Part shown: positions 47,468-60,265 of the stretch, one piece after another
Layout: each line of letters opens with the position of its first letter
Position numbering within the stretch: the stretch's first letter is position 1
DNA from: Omphiscola glabra
Lineage: Eukaryota > Mollusca > Gastropoda > Lymnaeidae
Direction: 5' to 3'
Length of the DNA: 64,000 nt
NCBI GenBank assembly: GCA_964017045.1
Contig: OZ024806.1
Coordinates: 21,745,088 to 21,809,087 of the forward strand
Program-made: the position numbers and the translations under genes
Notes under the pieces: model-generated
The model's database searches: none
Told to the model about the DNA's origin: nothing
What the model saw: only the letters and a program-made list of their open reading frames with translations

Positions 47468-47537
47468 GCCTTTGATTAGGATCAGTCTTTGATTAGGATC
47501 AGTTTTTGATTAGGATCAGTTTTTGATTAGGATCAGT
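47468..47537. repeat. 17-bp tandem repeat, about 4 copies
   Basis: Core tttgattaggatcagtt. Confidence 0.92.
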
Positions 47538-48394
47538 TTAGTTTCGTCGCTTCTTGGATTGATAAATGTCGCTTTTGTCAAAATACATTTTTTACTGGGA
47601 CCTCCATAACAAAAAGTGGCAACCGTTGACCTTCTTTGGACTTAAAATTTGTGTGTTTCTTTTCTATATACAGAGGGACATGTTTCTTTGTTGTTTTACG
47701 ATGGTTGCCTCTTTGAACGTTTTGGGTTGGATCCGCCGCTGCGAAAATGTATACGCCCCGAAAACCAGGTTCTGTAAAAAAAAAAAAAAAAAAAATGGGT
47801 CACCTGTGATTACACCGGCTCTTAACAAACAGGAAGTGGATGATTCCTTGCCCGATTGCGCAGAACGGACCAGGAAAATAATCAATGGAGGTACCAAAAC
47901 ATGGGGGAGACTACTCATAACACATTGGAAGCTGAGCACAGTTGTCTGCCGGTTGTTCCATTTTAATAAAGTAATCAAAAGATGGTGCGGTTTTTTTTGG
48001 ACTGCAGGAGCGCAATTTTAACGATGATTTTAGCTACTCAGGGGATAGATAACGTAGCGCCCATTAGCTATTTTTAAAAAGGCTACACTTGATATATATA
48101 TTATTGATATTTTCCTTGATATCAAGGTAAGCGGTGCCAAAGTTAAATCTGCCACGTACTGACTTCACATCCGCTTTCATTCAAGAATTTTCAGTTCGGC
48201 TTTCGTGACAACCAACAACTAACACATGGCTCGGACTCAACACAATAAAAAAAAAACTATTACTGTAGCTATTACTGCTGGGGTGCTTCTAGCGTTAAAA
48301 GAAATTAGACTAATATGATTATTAACGGAAAATAACAAAACGTATGTTGAATGAATTCAGTTATATGTGATTTTTTTTAAATGTCAAAAGAATC
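47538..48394. other. Intergenic DNA, no supported gene
   Basis: A 151-codon plus frame (47566-48018) runs through an A-run and looks non-coding. Confidence 0.45.
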
Positions 48395-48398
48395 ATCC

Positions 48399-48528
48399 CA
48401 CGACGTCACGTCTATTTGTGTTACACGTCATGACGCCTATATGTGAGACACGCCATGACGCCTATATGTGAGACACGCCATGACGCCTATATGTGAGACA
48501 CGTCATGACGCCTATAAGTGAGACACTA
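48399..48528. repeat. 25-bp tandem repeat, about 5 copies
   Basis: Core atgacgcctatatgtgagac followed by acgcc or acgtc. Confidence 0.93.
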
Positions 48529-49149
48529 CCGTCGGGAAATTTTCAGCTTCGTTCTATAAATAAAATACCTTGTTAGCGAAGGGAGATTCATGAGAAGAAA
48601 GTATCTAAAGATCATGAAATATTAGGATCTTTGTAAAAAAAAAAAATTTAGTTGTAACAAATAATAACGCTTTAAATTGTTGGGGTCAATTTGTGCTTTA
48701 CAAAAAAAAAAAACTGTAAAGAACTGCTGGATTTGCTCCCACTTAACAAGAGTAATGAGGTAGAGGAAACACAAAAGGCTGAGAATCACTGACTGAAGCT
48801 ATCAAGGTAATTGACGGAGAAGAAACTGCCGCCAACCTTGGCTGAGTTGTAAACAACAGCTGTGGCCGTGCAACCAGCTACACACTGACGTACGAGAAGT
48901 CACTCTCACGGTAAACAAGGGCGCACACACTCCACCCCATTAAATGTTGAAGAAGTTATCCCATTTATTTATGATCTATCGAAACAACACTTTTCCAATC
49001 AGTAACACCAGACTGCATACAACTCAACAAACTCGCTTAAGATAGATCTTAAATGGCCCTTCAGTTGTCGATGAATATCTCTTGCGGAAAGCCATGGGAA
49101 AAAAACAAACAAAACAGTAACAAAGAAACAAAAAAAAAAAAATAATAAT

Positions 49150-49562
49150 TTAGAAACATACATACAACAAACGAACATACAACAAACGAACATACAAAAA
49201 AACGAACATACAACAAACAAACATATACAAACGAACATACAACAAGCGAAAATACAACAAACGAACATGCAACAAACAAACGTACAACAAACAAACATAC
49301 AACAAAAGAACATACAACAAAAGAACATACAACAAACAAAAAAACATACAGCAAACATACAGCAAAAATACAACAAAGAAACATACAACAAACAAACATA
49401 TAACTAACGAACATATAACAAACAAACATACAACAAACGAACTTATAACAGATAAACATACAACAAACGAACATATAACAGATAAACATACAACAAACAA
49501 ACATACGACAAACGAACATATAACAGACAAACATACAACAAACAAACATACAACAAAAAACA
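49150..49562. repeat. 15-bp degenerate tandem repeat, about 27 copies
   Basis: Core acatacaacaaacga. Cys/Val/Phe-rich minus-strand frames are artefacts. Confidence 0.93.
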
Positions 49563-49727
49563 ACAACGCCACCATGAAGAAACCAATGATTAAATCCAAT
49601 ATTACGATTGCAAGCTTGTACTTTAACCATCGCCATACAACACACACCATTAGGATGGTGTTATAGACAGCTAATGAACGGCGAACACCATTACTGCAAC
49701 AAATATACAATAAATCTTCATCGTCCC

Positions 49728-49880
49728 TAAAATACAACATTCTTCATCTCTAACATACAACAATCTCCGTCTCTATCATACAACTTTCTTCATCTCTAAC
49801 ATACAACAAAAAATGTGTCTCTAACATACAACATTCTTTATCTCTAACATGTCACAAATCTACATCTCCAGCATTCAACA
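49728..49880. repeat. About 23-bp degenerate tandem repeat, about 6 copies
   Basis: Core cttcatctctaacatacaac. Confidence 0.8.
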
Positions 49881-51219
49881 ACTCGCCTACCAGTTAAGCT
49901 CCACTCTCTACAAACTTGGAAAAACTCACCTACCATTGATCTCCGTGGCCCAGTTAAGCTCCAGTTAAGCTCCAGGCCTCAGATTTCCGAAATAAAAAAA
50001 AAAAATCGATCTTTGAAGAACGAATTAAAAAAAAAAAACCACGAAATTGACGAAAAAGAGAATCTCTTTGTAGAAAACTTCAATTTTTCTCTTTCACCTC
50101 CTGCATGGCATTGCCACATTGAGTACTGTCTCTCTATTCACTTATTCTAATTTAACAAACCGTAAGAGAAAATTTTATTGATGACGTCATTCTTGTGATA
50201 TTCTCTAGAGAGCCTCGACCCCATCTTTTGTCCTCAAAGTCCTTTCATGGAAAAAAAAAATAATTTCAACACAAACTAACTTAACGTTAACTCTCGCTGC
50301 CGACTAGATCCAATCTTTTCGAAATGCACCGAAACACCTCTTCGCCTACATGTTGCCGTAATGTACCTCTGACTAAAACACCACTCCGCCTACATGTTGC
50401 TGGAGTGTACCTATGACTAAAAACGCAAACCTCCGCAGACAACGACCAGCTTACTAGCAACTCGACCCCCAGCGTCCCAAAGATCAGCTCAACAAGTAGC
50501 GATGCTGAGGAGTGCCAACATACAAGATGCAGACACCACTCGCTGCTCACCTGCACTCTATTGCGTGGTGGAATTCCCACCACTCACCCACACACTGACT
50601 GCTCACGCATTGAAGAAGAAGAAGAAGGGGAAAAAACAGAAAAAAAAATAAAAAAATACGGACTTTGTGTTCTAGGGTCGTGATGCACATGGTTGGCGCG
50701 CGCACGAAATAACTTCTGTTCTATACAACCACAGACGTTGCATCCCAGTCATCCCTTGAACATCTGTACCCCAGAGTATTTGTCGAATCGATCAGTCGAT
50801 ACAGATTTTGAATTCAGGGCAAGGTATTTGTCTCGAGAATTCAATGACTAACTCTTTCCCCCCCCCCAAAAAAAAAATTCTCTTAAAAAAAACCCTGTAA
50901 GCAATATCTTTTTTAATGAGTACTTGCAGCTTACATCTACTACAGGGGTTCCTAACAAGAGCGCCTACACCCTGGTGTGTGGGGGGGGGGGCAGTGTCAG
51001 GGGCGTTTAGGAAGAACAAGAACATGAGGTTTATTTATATTTATATTTTTGTAGTTACGGGACATATATGTCTTGAAATTGAGATCGTGGGCGGAAGAGG
51101 TTTTTTTTTTAATCTACAAGGGGTCTGGGGTGCAGTTTCATGGGGGGGGGGGGGCGTTACATACTAGGAAACGATCCTATTTTTTCACTGTTTTTTTTTG
51201 GGTGGGGGGTGGTTGTGTC
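49881..51219. other. Intergenic DNA with a two-copy repeat
   Basis: Two related copies of cgcctacatgttgc with gtacct and gactaaaa (about 50330-50420); poly-C at 50861, G-runs at 50979 and 51140. No supported gene. Confidence 0.45.
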
Positions 51220-51503
51220 ACAAGCCCGGTAGTTGCCTGAAGCCCCGGTAATGCCTGAAGCCCCAGTAGTTGCCTGAAGCCCCGGTAGTTGCCTAAAGCC
51301 CTGGTAATGCCTGAAGCCCCGGTAGTTGCCTGAAGCCCGGTAGTTTCCTAAAGCCCCGGTAATGCCTGAAGCCCCAGTAGTTGCCTGAAGCCCCGGTAGT
51401 TGCCTGAAGCCCCGGTAGTTTCCTGAAGCCCCGGTAGTTGCCTGAAGCCCCCGTAGTTGCCTGAAGCCCCGGTAGTTGCCTGAAGCCTCGGTAGTTGCCT
51501 GTC
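51220..51503. repeat. 19-bp tandem repeat, about 15 copies
   Basis: Core tgcctgaagccccggtagt, some copies 18 bp. Confidence 0.94.
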
Positions 51504-51794
51504 CACCACAATTGTACGTACGTTTAACTAACCCATTTATTTTTTCAATCAAAAGGAGTGACATTCATCAAGTCTCATGTATTAGATGTTTTCATATGTG
51601 TATGTCGATGTCTCATGTAATAGATAGATGTTGTCGTATGTGTATGTCGATTCCACTCAAGGAAACGGAACAGTTGCTTTTGAAGTAAATCTCCAGGCCT
51701 TATTAAAAAGTTTACACATTAAAAAAATAATACATTTTAATGAAAAAGAAAAGATCTAAAAGTTGGGAATCTCTTGGCACATCGAACATCTCGC

Positions 51795-52126
51795 TGTACT
51801 AGATCAGATGTACTCCTTCTACTAGATCAGATGTACTCCCTCTACTAGATCAGATGTACTCCCTCTACTAGATCAGATGTACTCCCTCTACTAGATCAGA
51901 TGTACTCCTTCTACTAGATCAGATGTACTCCTTCTACTAGATCAGATGTACTCCTTCTACTAGATCAGATGTACTCCTTCTACTAGATCAGATGTACTCC
52001 CTCTACTAGATCAGATGTACTCCCTCTACTAGATCAGATGTACTCCCTCTAGTAGATCAGATGTACTCCCTCTACTAGATCAGATGTACTCCCTCTACTA
52101 GATCAGATGTACTCCCTCTACTAGAT
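51795..52126. repeat. 23-bp tandem repeat, about 14.5 copies
   Basis: Core tactagatcagatgtactcc; ctc and ttc variants occur in blocks. Confidence 0.95.
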
Positions 52127-52191
52127 CGGCCCTGTTAGCGAACTACAGATAGTCAACGTCTTTCCGTTTTTTTTGGAATGCTCATTCGCCT

Positions 52192-52572
52192 GGTTACCCA
52201 AAAAGGCTGGTTACATTAAGGCTGGTTACATTAAGGCTGGTTACCCAAAAAGGCTGGTTACATTAAGACTGGTTTCATTAAGGCTGGTTACATTAAGGCT
52301 GGTTACATTAAGGCTGGTTACATTAAGGCTGGTTACATTAAGACTGGTTACATTAAGGCTGGTTACATTAAGACTGGTTTCATTAAGGCTGGTTACATTA
52401 AGGCTGGTTACATTAAGGCTGGTTACATTAAGACTGGTTACATTAAGGCTGGTTACATTAAGGCTGGTTACATTAAGACTGGTTACATTAAGGCTGGTTA
52501 CATTAAGGCTGGTTACATTAAGACTGGTTTCATTAAGACTGGTTACATTAAGCCTAGTAGCATCAAGGCTTA
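52192..52572. repeat. 15-bp tandem repeat, about 25 copies
   Basis: Core aggctggttacatta. Five-residue-period frames on both strands are artefacts. Confidence 0.95.
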
Positions 52573-52845
52573 CTACCGTATAGCAAACTTTAGCATTTGT
52601 ATGATATCTATACCTGATATTCAATGATATTTAAGAAGGTGAATCATGTTAAGGGTAATTTGTGGAGGACTGCTTTCATGTTTTCACTACTCTGTATGTT
52701 ATATTTCATATAGCGTGTTAAACAGACGGTATTCGAGGTAAAACGTCCATTATTACAAAATGACCTGATTTGTCTGTCAATTTAACATATACATAAACAT
52801 ATGTCGCTAGCTACTACGAGTCTCACATCTGATCACGCGACGACC

Positions 52846-53042
52846 GGACTTCATATCCCCCATAATGCAATCAGTTGCTTCGGGACTTCCTATCCCCCAT
52901 AATAAATCAGTTGCCTCGGGACGTCCTACCCCCCCCCCCCCCAATGCATCAGTTGCCTCGGGACGTCTCATCCCCCACAATTCACCAGTTGCCTCGGGAC
53001 TTCCTATCTCCCATAATGCACCAGTTGCCCCGGGACGACCGT
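52846..53042. repeat. 36-bp degenerate tandem repeat, about 5 copies
   Basis: Core cagttgcctcgggacgtcct; a C-run interrupts the second copy. Confidence 0.88.
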
Positions 53043-53524
53043 TGCATCAATGACTATGAGGACGTCAACCGTCCGAATGATTGAATTAATAATTAGCCAG
53101 GCCGAGTGGATAATGAGTACGTTAAAACTGTGACGTCATGGTATACTCTGGCCAACATTGTGAAATACCGAAACTCCAAAAACGGCGGTTTAACATTTAA
53201 AAAAAAATACCTCTTAAATTAGCTACACCATAAAGAACTGAAGATATTAAATAAAGATAACATAAGGCGTAACTAAATAAGAATCCTGGAGTAATGGGGG
53301 CAGGGGAAGGAGTGGCGGGTCGTTTGTTGACTGAAAATCGAGCCAGCCAATGGCAACTCAGTTAAGGAATCCTTTAAGTTCCACAAATACAAACAACTTG
53401 ACTGGATCCCCCCCCCCCCCCCTTTTTTTTTTATTGGAGAGATGACAAGTTCACTAACTCCAGCCCAGTCCCTTATTTCTCCAGAGAACGATTCACTCAG
53501 GGGGCAACAACTCTTGTGGCCATG

Positions 53525-53925
53525 TCTATGAGTACAAAGGGGAGCCTAACACCTAGTATTAGTTCAAGGGGAGCCCAAAAAATTATATGAGTACACGGGG
53601 GAGCCCAAAAAAATTAAATGAGTACACGGGGGAGCCCAAAAACTTGTGTGGTCATGCGTTTGAATACAAGGGTGAGCAAAACAACTCACATGAGTACAAG
53701 GATGAGCACAACAACTCACATGAATACAAGGATGAGCACAACAACTCACATGAGTACAAGGATGAGCACAACAACTCACATGAGTACAAGGATGAGCACA
53801 ACAACTCACATGAGTACAAGGATGAGCACAACAACTCACATGAGTACAAGGATGAGCACAACAACTCACATGAGTACAAGGATGAGCCCAACAACTCACA
53901 TGAGTACAAGTGGGATCCCAATCCA
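53525..53925. repeat. 30-bp tandem repeat, about 13 copies
   Basis: Core gagtacaaggatgagcacaa, then caactcacat; first copies diverged. Four frames of 92 to 171 codons are opened by the unit length. Confidence 0.95.
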
Positions 53926-54028
53926 CACACTCCACTCGGGGATATCCCATTGAGAAGGGTAAATTATAAAAACGATTTGTTCATTATTTTTATTTCGTTC
54001 GGGACAAAAAATATAATTCACCTTTATT

Positions 54029-54662
54029 GTTTCGTGATGCGGCTTTCAGGTGATAATCAGTGGCGTAACCCGAGGGTGTTTCGTGATGCGGCTTTCGGGT
54101 GATAATCAGTGGCGTAACCCGAGGGTGTTTCGTGATGCGGCTTTCATGTGATAATCAGTGGCGTGACCCGAGGGTGTTTCGTGATGCGGCTTTCAGGTGA
54201 TAATCATTGGCGTAACCCGAGGGTGTTTCGTGATGCGGCTTTCGGGTGATAATCAGTGGCGTAACCCGAGGGTGTTTCGTGATGCGGCTTTCAGGTGATA
54301 ATCATTGGCGTAACCCGAGGGTGTTTCGTGATGCGGCTTTCATGTGATAATCAGTGGCGTAACCCGAGGGGTGTTTCGTGATGCAGCTTTCATGTGATAA
54401 TCAGTGGCGTAACCCGAGGGGTGTTTCGTGATGCGGCTTTCATGTGATAATCAGTGGCGTAACCCGAGGGTGTTTCGTGATGCGGCTTTCATGTGATAAT
54501 CAGTGGCGTAACCCGAGGGTGTTTCGTGATGCGGCTTTCATGTGATAATCACTGGCGTAACCCGAGGGTGTTTCGTGATGCTGCTTTCGGGTGATAATCA
54601 GTGGCGTAACCCGAGGGTGTTTCGTGATGCGGCTTTCAGGTGATAATCATTGGCGTAACCCA
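54029..54662. repeat. 49-bp tandem repeat containing a hAT-like terminus, about 13 copies
   Basis: Core gtttcgtgatgcggctttca, then ataatcagtggcgtaacccg. CAGTGGCGTAAC inside each unit resembles the terminal sequence of the MITEs at 30975 and 31256. Confidence 0.95.
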
Positions 54663-55511
54663 AGGTGTGCTATAACGTTTTAAAAGTTAAATATTTACCA
54701 AAAGATTGTTAGGCGGGGTGTGCCTAGGCCTTAGGTTTAAAAAATAATAATTGTCCGGGATGAGGGGGAGGCAGCGTATTGGTTTAAGCTAACGTCATGA
54801 TACACCCAACTCAATATTGGGTTTAAAAATATTATCAAATTTACACTACTGCTATTTTTGTTTCAGATTAAGCTGAAAGAGGTGAGCCCTCACTCGCCTA
54901 GAACTAGAGGTGATGCATGCATGTAGGTGGACAGACGACGAATGTGGAGAAGTTCAAAGACGGTTAACCGATCTAAATTAGCACAACGCAACTGACATCA
55001 TACCTGGCACCATCAAAGATAGAAATTGTGGTTTAAAATCACCGTTTTACAACCTTGAAGTTAAAGTCCAACTTTTGGTGTAGAATTCATCCTGGCACTG
55101 TCGTTACTTTCATAACAAAGAAAGGACAACTCCAATTTCAACACACTTAAAATTGCCGCCCGCCAAGCGGTAACCTCATCTATATCATTACGCAATCTCG
55201 CGCATGCGCACACGTAAACGCTCCAGATTCAAAAAAAAAAAAAAAAAAGAAAAAGAAAAGTGCACGGACCAACAAATTCATCCAGAATGCACTTAGCACA
55301 TCCATCCCCGCTCTGCCACTAGCCGTCAAACAAACCCGACCAGACCCCCCCCCCCACCCCAACCAATCTCATTCCAACAGCCAGCTTTATCCCTAGAATC
55401 CCCATTTTACCCAAGAAATCCAGGATGTACATCTCTCCCCACCCCACCCCAATGGTGGACAGAGCTGAGTCGTATCCTATAGCTCATCAGAATCAAGTCC
55501 ATTTCGTAGCG
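54663..55511. other. Intergenic DNA, no supported gene
   Basis: A-run at about 55233-55250, C-run at 55347. Confidence 0.5.
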
Positions 55512-56105
55512 AATATCAACCCTCCACAAGTTCATGTCAACCCTCCACAAGTTCATGTCAACCCTCCACAAGTGCATGTCAACCCTCCACAAGTTCATAT
55601 CAACCCCCCCCACAAGTTTATATCAACCATCCACAAGTTCATATCAACCCTACACAGGTTCATGTCAACCCTCCACAAGTTCATGTCAACCCTCCACAAG
55701 TTCATGTCAACCCTCCACAAGTTCATATCAACCTTCCACAAGTTCATATCAACCCTCCACAAGTTCATATCAACCCTCCACAAGTTCATGTCAACCCTCC
55801 ACAAGTGCATGTCAACCCTCCATAAGTTCATGTCAACCTTCCACAAGTTCATATCAACCCTCCACAAGTTCATATTAACCCTCCACAAGTTCATATCAAC
55901 CCTCCACAAGTTCATATCAACCATCCACAAGTTCATATCAACCATCCACAAGTTCATGTCAACCCTCCACAAGTTCCTATCAACCCTCCACAAGTTCATA
56001 TCACCCCTTCACAAGTTCATATCAACCCTCCACAACTGCATGTCAACCCTCTACAAGTTCATATCAACCCTTCACAAGTTCATATCAACCCTTCACACGA
56101 GCATG
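55512..56105. repeat. 21-bp tandem repeat, about 28 copies
   Basis: Core tcaaccctccacaagttcat. The seven-residue period (FISTLHK) frames on both strands are artefacts. Confidence 0.95.
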
Positions 56106-58019
56106 TGACGTCTTGCACGATAACAATTTCGTTGAATTTATTGATGTCTTTCCTTCAATAGAACCGTTGTTTAACTAGAACTAAAACTGGAAAGTCTGGT
56201 CTCGGCATAAACGATTTAACTGTAATTTAAAAAAAAAATTAATTAATCAAACTGAGAGAAATTTGCTCAAAACTATAGGGGCCAGGATTAAAACAGATTC
56301 ATAATTTATCTGAAAGAAAAATTATTGTTTTTAAAGCTTCCAATTCTCGCCCTTGTCCTCCCCTCGTTGCTCGTATAATTTGTGTTTGGTATCTCTCTCT
56401 CGTGGCCTCTCCCCATCCATTCACTCCTATTCCCTCAGTTGTGAAATTCAAAGATGGGGCACCTCGGATTGAGGCACGCAGATCTATCGGTCTTAGCGGC
56501 GTGTGGGACATAAATTTGTGGAATAAATCTTATTCCCCCCCCCCCCCCTCATTCACACACATACACACACAATCCTAAGACCGGCTAACCGGCAAAATTG
56601 AATACCTAAACAGAACGATGAGAATGTAATCTCCATAAACTGGCGGTGATATACCGGAAACTTGGCTTACCGCGTATTCCGCACCCCCCTCCCCCCACCC
56701 ACCCCCCGCTCCCTTACGTAGGAATTGAATAATTTTTGGGTGAGCTATGCTCCCCACTTGCACTCTCTGTCTCTCCCCAGCCCTCGCGCCCCCCCCCCCC
56801 CTCCCGTACCGGTTAGGGTGCCACCATGTAATTAGTTTCTGTATGCAGTCATGTGAGCACTTTTTAGATCGTGATAAAATGTTTAATAAATGCTGAATAC
56901 TTTTGTCAGTATTTGTTAAATGATCAGTTTTTATTATTATTATTTTGCTTATTATTATTATTATGAGTATTATTATTATTTTTTTGAAATTCTTTAGGGG
57001 CAACATTTTTTTTCCGATTCAAAAAAAAAAAAAATGAAAATAACAATTTGCACTGTTGTAAAACACATTCTATTTTTAAACATTAAGTGATGCGCTAGAT
57101 ATTTTCTTTTTTTCCTTTGGATCCGAAATTAGATTTTTTTTTTTTATAGTTAATACATGATTAGCCAAGGTCAAATCTATCGATTTCTCTTTTCTTTTTT
57201 TAAAATATTTTATTTTTGAAAAAAGATTTTTGGGATAAACTAACATCTAATTTTTTTTTTTAGACCATTCAATTAATCAAATAATGTTAACATTGAAATT
57301 ATAATAAATTATATTGTTAACCAGATATAAAGAGGATGTGACTCTGATTTCCAAATCAACATATTTCTACAAATATAGAGTTTAAAGAAAGTTGTTGGGG
57401 AATGGGCGGGGGTGGGCGGGATATAATTCACGCATCTGTTCGAACATCGTGTAAAAGTTGTAACTAAACAGTAACATCTCTGTGTACGTCTTGTCCTCGG
57501 TTATTGTAAAACTGATATCGACCATAGTGAGTATTATGAAATGAAACAAACCTGTCGTTGTCACACGGTCCAGTCCATAATACACGAGGACTCATCCGTG
57601 GGTGCTCCTAGAATACATAATACTCCAATCTCCAATGCGCTGTCTGAACACACGGTGCCGCTCTACTCTATGACAACACGTCCTGACACATGACAGAGCC
57701 ACTCACTGATAACACAGCCCCACGCACGTTGCCCGCTCGCTGACATGTCCAAGCACACGAGTGCCACTATTCAACAGTTTGTCGTGGCATTAGTCAGCCA
57801 CCCACCCCTCCACTGGCGGGGCGTGAGTACGCCTGGCGCAACTGTCGGCGTAGCGGACGAGCAACAGGAAACCCCGCGCATGCAACTACCCGGCTCGGCC
57901 ACCTCGCACCCACCAAGCTATAGCCCCCCCCCCTCCCCGGGCGTTTGTGTTTCATTCTTTCCTTCTTTCATTCATAGCTTGACAATTTACTCTCTCGCTC
58001 CCTCGCTCTTTCCTCGTCA
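56106..58019. other. Intergenic DNA, mixed composition
   Basis: Poly-C tracts near 56536, 56793 and 57927, ATT repeats at 56932-56985, T-runs to 57260, then a GC-richer patch 57600-57920. No gene supported apart from the weak candidate at 58033. Confidence 0.45.
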
Positions 58020-58032
58020 GTGATGTACCACC

Positions 58033-58248
58033 ATGCTCGCACGAGCCCCCGCTGAAGTCCGCGCTACCGTCGAAGTTTCCCTGGAATTTCCAACTGCTAC
58101 ACAGAGATGTTTCTGTGGCCACCTTCTTGGATTTTGTTTAGTTTACTTCAGGCGTGACTGCGAGGGACAACTACGCTCATACTCTCACATTCTCACACTC
58201 TCAAACTCTGAAATGTTCCACGGTCTTAGTTCAAAGATAAATACGTAA
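58033..58248 (+). CDS. Weak small ORF after a strong splice-acceptor-like tract
   Basis: A 71-codon frame opens at an ATG in good context (ACCACCATG) 12 nt after a long pyrimidine tract ending in CGTCAG at 58020. It begins MLARAPAEVRATVEVSLEFP and contains CFCGHLLGFCLVYF. The GC-rich stretch before it (57600-57900) differs from the flanks. No family is recognised. It could be a terminal exon, a leader exon or chance. Confidence 0.15.
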   Translation: MLARAPAEVRATVEVSLEFPTATQRCFCGHLLGFCLVYFRRDCEGQLRSYSHILTLSNSEMFHGLSSKINT

Positions 58249-58535
58249 TTATCTTTTAACTTCGTTTTAGAACTATTGATCAATAACAGTCAACACCACC
58301 AAGAACCTTTATGACATATGAGATTGTAATAAACAACACCACCAACAACCTTGATGACTTATTAGACTGTTATTAATTTTAGGCCCCCCCCCCCCCCCTC
58401 AAACACGCACACGTTTTTTCCCCTCTTCCTAAAATTCAAAACATAACATTTTTAATTACAAAATTCTAAGAACTTGCATTTTGATTCGGTGTTAAAATTT
58501 TTTATTCTTACTGTATAACTTATTTCCTGATGAGA

Positions 58536-58640
58536 TCGTTACATGATATTTTAAGACATTGTATGATATTGTTTGATATTCTATGATATTCTATGATATT
58601 ATAGGATATCATATGATATTACAAAATATCGTGTTTAAAA
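58536..58640. repeat. Degenerate 12-bp repeat
   Basis: Core gatattctat. Confidence 0.7.
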
Positions 58641-58667
58641 AATGAAATAAGCGAATTCATATTCGCA

Positions 58668-58800
58668 AACCAATCATCAATTGGTCACCATCATCAATTG
58701 GTCACAATCATCAATTGGTCACAATCATCAATTGGTCACAATCATCAATTTGTCACAATCATCAATTGGTCACAATCATCAATTGGTCACAATCATTTAT
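58668..58800. repeat. 17-bp tandem repeat, about 7.5 copies
   Basis: Core aatcatcaattggtcac. Confidence 0.94.
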
Positions 58801-58884
58801 GACTGATGTAAATATACGTGTAATGCAAAATGTCCATAGCTTTAAAAGATGTTTATTAAATTGCAACACCAGCACCACATTGAC

Positions 58885-59075
58885 ACACTGCCCCCACATC
58901 GCAACATTTACCCCACATTGCAACACTACTCACCACATTGCAATAATGCCTCCATATTTCAACACTGCCCCCACACTGCAACACTACCCCACATTGCAAC
59001 ACTTACCCCACATTGTAACACTGTCCCCCACATTGCAACATTGCCCCCCACATTGCAACACTACCCTAGAAATCA
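58885..59075. repeat. About 18-20-bp degenerate tandem repeat
   Basis: Core ccccacattgcaacactac. Confidence 0.8.
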
Positions 59076-59112
59076 TGTAGTCTACAACTTCCGTCTTGTT
59101 GTAGTTTACACC

Positions 59113-59348
59113 CGAGAGTGGTCCAAAAGTCAGATGACCAAGTGTCAGTCTCTGCTGCACCTGTCACATTCCTAGAGTGGTCCAAAAGTCAGATCACCAA
59201 GGGGCAGTCTCTGCTGCACCTGTCACATTCCGAGAGTGGTCCAAAAGTCAGATCACCAAGGGGCAGTCTCTGCTGCACCTGTCACATTCCGAGAGTGGTG
59301 CAAAAGACAGATCACCCATGTGTCAATCTCTGCTGCACGTGACACATT
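59113..59348. repeat. 59-bp tandem repeat, about 4 copies
   Basis: Core gagagtggtccaaaagtcag, then gctgcacctgtcacattcc. Confidence 0.94.
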
Positions 59349-59414
59349 TAAACATCTTAACTTGAAGAACTAACGCTTTCCTGGTTTTATTTTTTAGAAG
59401 GGTTTGCGAGTTGC

Positions 59415-59492
59415 AACTCCTAGCTAGGCCTGTCTGATTCACAGTTTAACACCAACTCCTAGGCCTGTTTGATTCACAGTTTAACAATGACC
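59415..59492. repeat. About 38-bp duplication
   Basis: Two copies around ctgattcacagtttaaca. Confidence 0.75.
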
Positions 59493-59629
59493 CTGAAAAC
59501 TGGAAATGCCTTTCTCCGGCCTTTCAAGTTTCCGGTGGTATTTATTTCGGACCTCTTATTAGCCCGCTTTGGTGCCTGAGGCTTTTTATAACTTTCTTGC
59601 AAACGTCCTTGCTAGCGTAGTTGCGGCCG

Positions 59630-59772
59630 CCCAATAGGTTGTGCAACTTGCCAGTTATTGCAGCGGGCCGATAGGTTGTGCAACCTACGAGTTATTTCGG
59701 CCGTCAAATAGCTTGTGAGACCTACCAGTTATTGCGGCCGGCCGATAGGTTGTGCAACCTACCAGTTTGTGT
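59630..59772. repeat. 37-bp tandem repeat, about 4 copies
   Basis: Core taggttgtgcaacctaccag; the unit contains the palindrome aggttgtgcaacct (GGTTGTGCAACC is near-symmetric). Confidence 0.85.
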
Positions 59773-60115
59773 GGTTTGTGCACTGATGCCGTCCCCAATA
59801 CAATTTTGGTTATTGGTAACACTATATGCTGCCTCCCTCGAGTTCTGTTACCACAAACCATTGGAAGATGGCAGTAGCACTGCGGGTTACGTATATGAGC
59901 TACAATAACATCGATGATAGAGAGATAAGTGCCTATAGTGGCCCTCACTTTCATCACGAGCATGGTCCGCCTCGACAGAGATGGGAAATAATGCATGCCT
60001 CTTCTGTTATTTCATACTACTTTCTCTCGATTCCTGTCTTGTTTTCTCTCGATCACTCTTCTTCGATCTACGTCCCAATTCTCCTAGAGGCGATGCACGA
60101 TGGCTTTGCTTGCGT

Positions 60116-60197
60116 ACTTGTTTGTTGGCTTGTTTGTTGGCTTGTTTGTTGGCTTGTTTGTTGGCTTGTTTGTTGGCTTGTTTGTTTCTTTGTTTAC
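60116..60197. repeat. 12-bp tandem repeat, about 7 copies
   Basis: Core cttgtttgttgg. Confidence 0.93.
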
Positions 60198-60265
60198 TTT
60201 AGCCCTTCGTTATTTCGCTGTCTCATTTCCCTTGATGAGAAATATAACACGCTTTTCCTTGATTT

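Noticed and set aside
48778..48796. GGCTGAGAATCACTG resembling a hAT terminus
   Set aside because: No partner terminus or TSD could be found.
50287..50583. 98-codon minus frame with possible LTR-like flank
   Set aside because: No reverse transcriptase or gag motif and no paired direct repeats; explained by a short local duplication.
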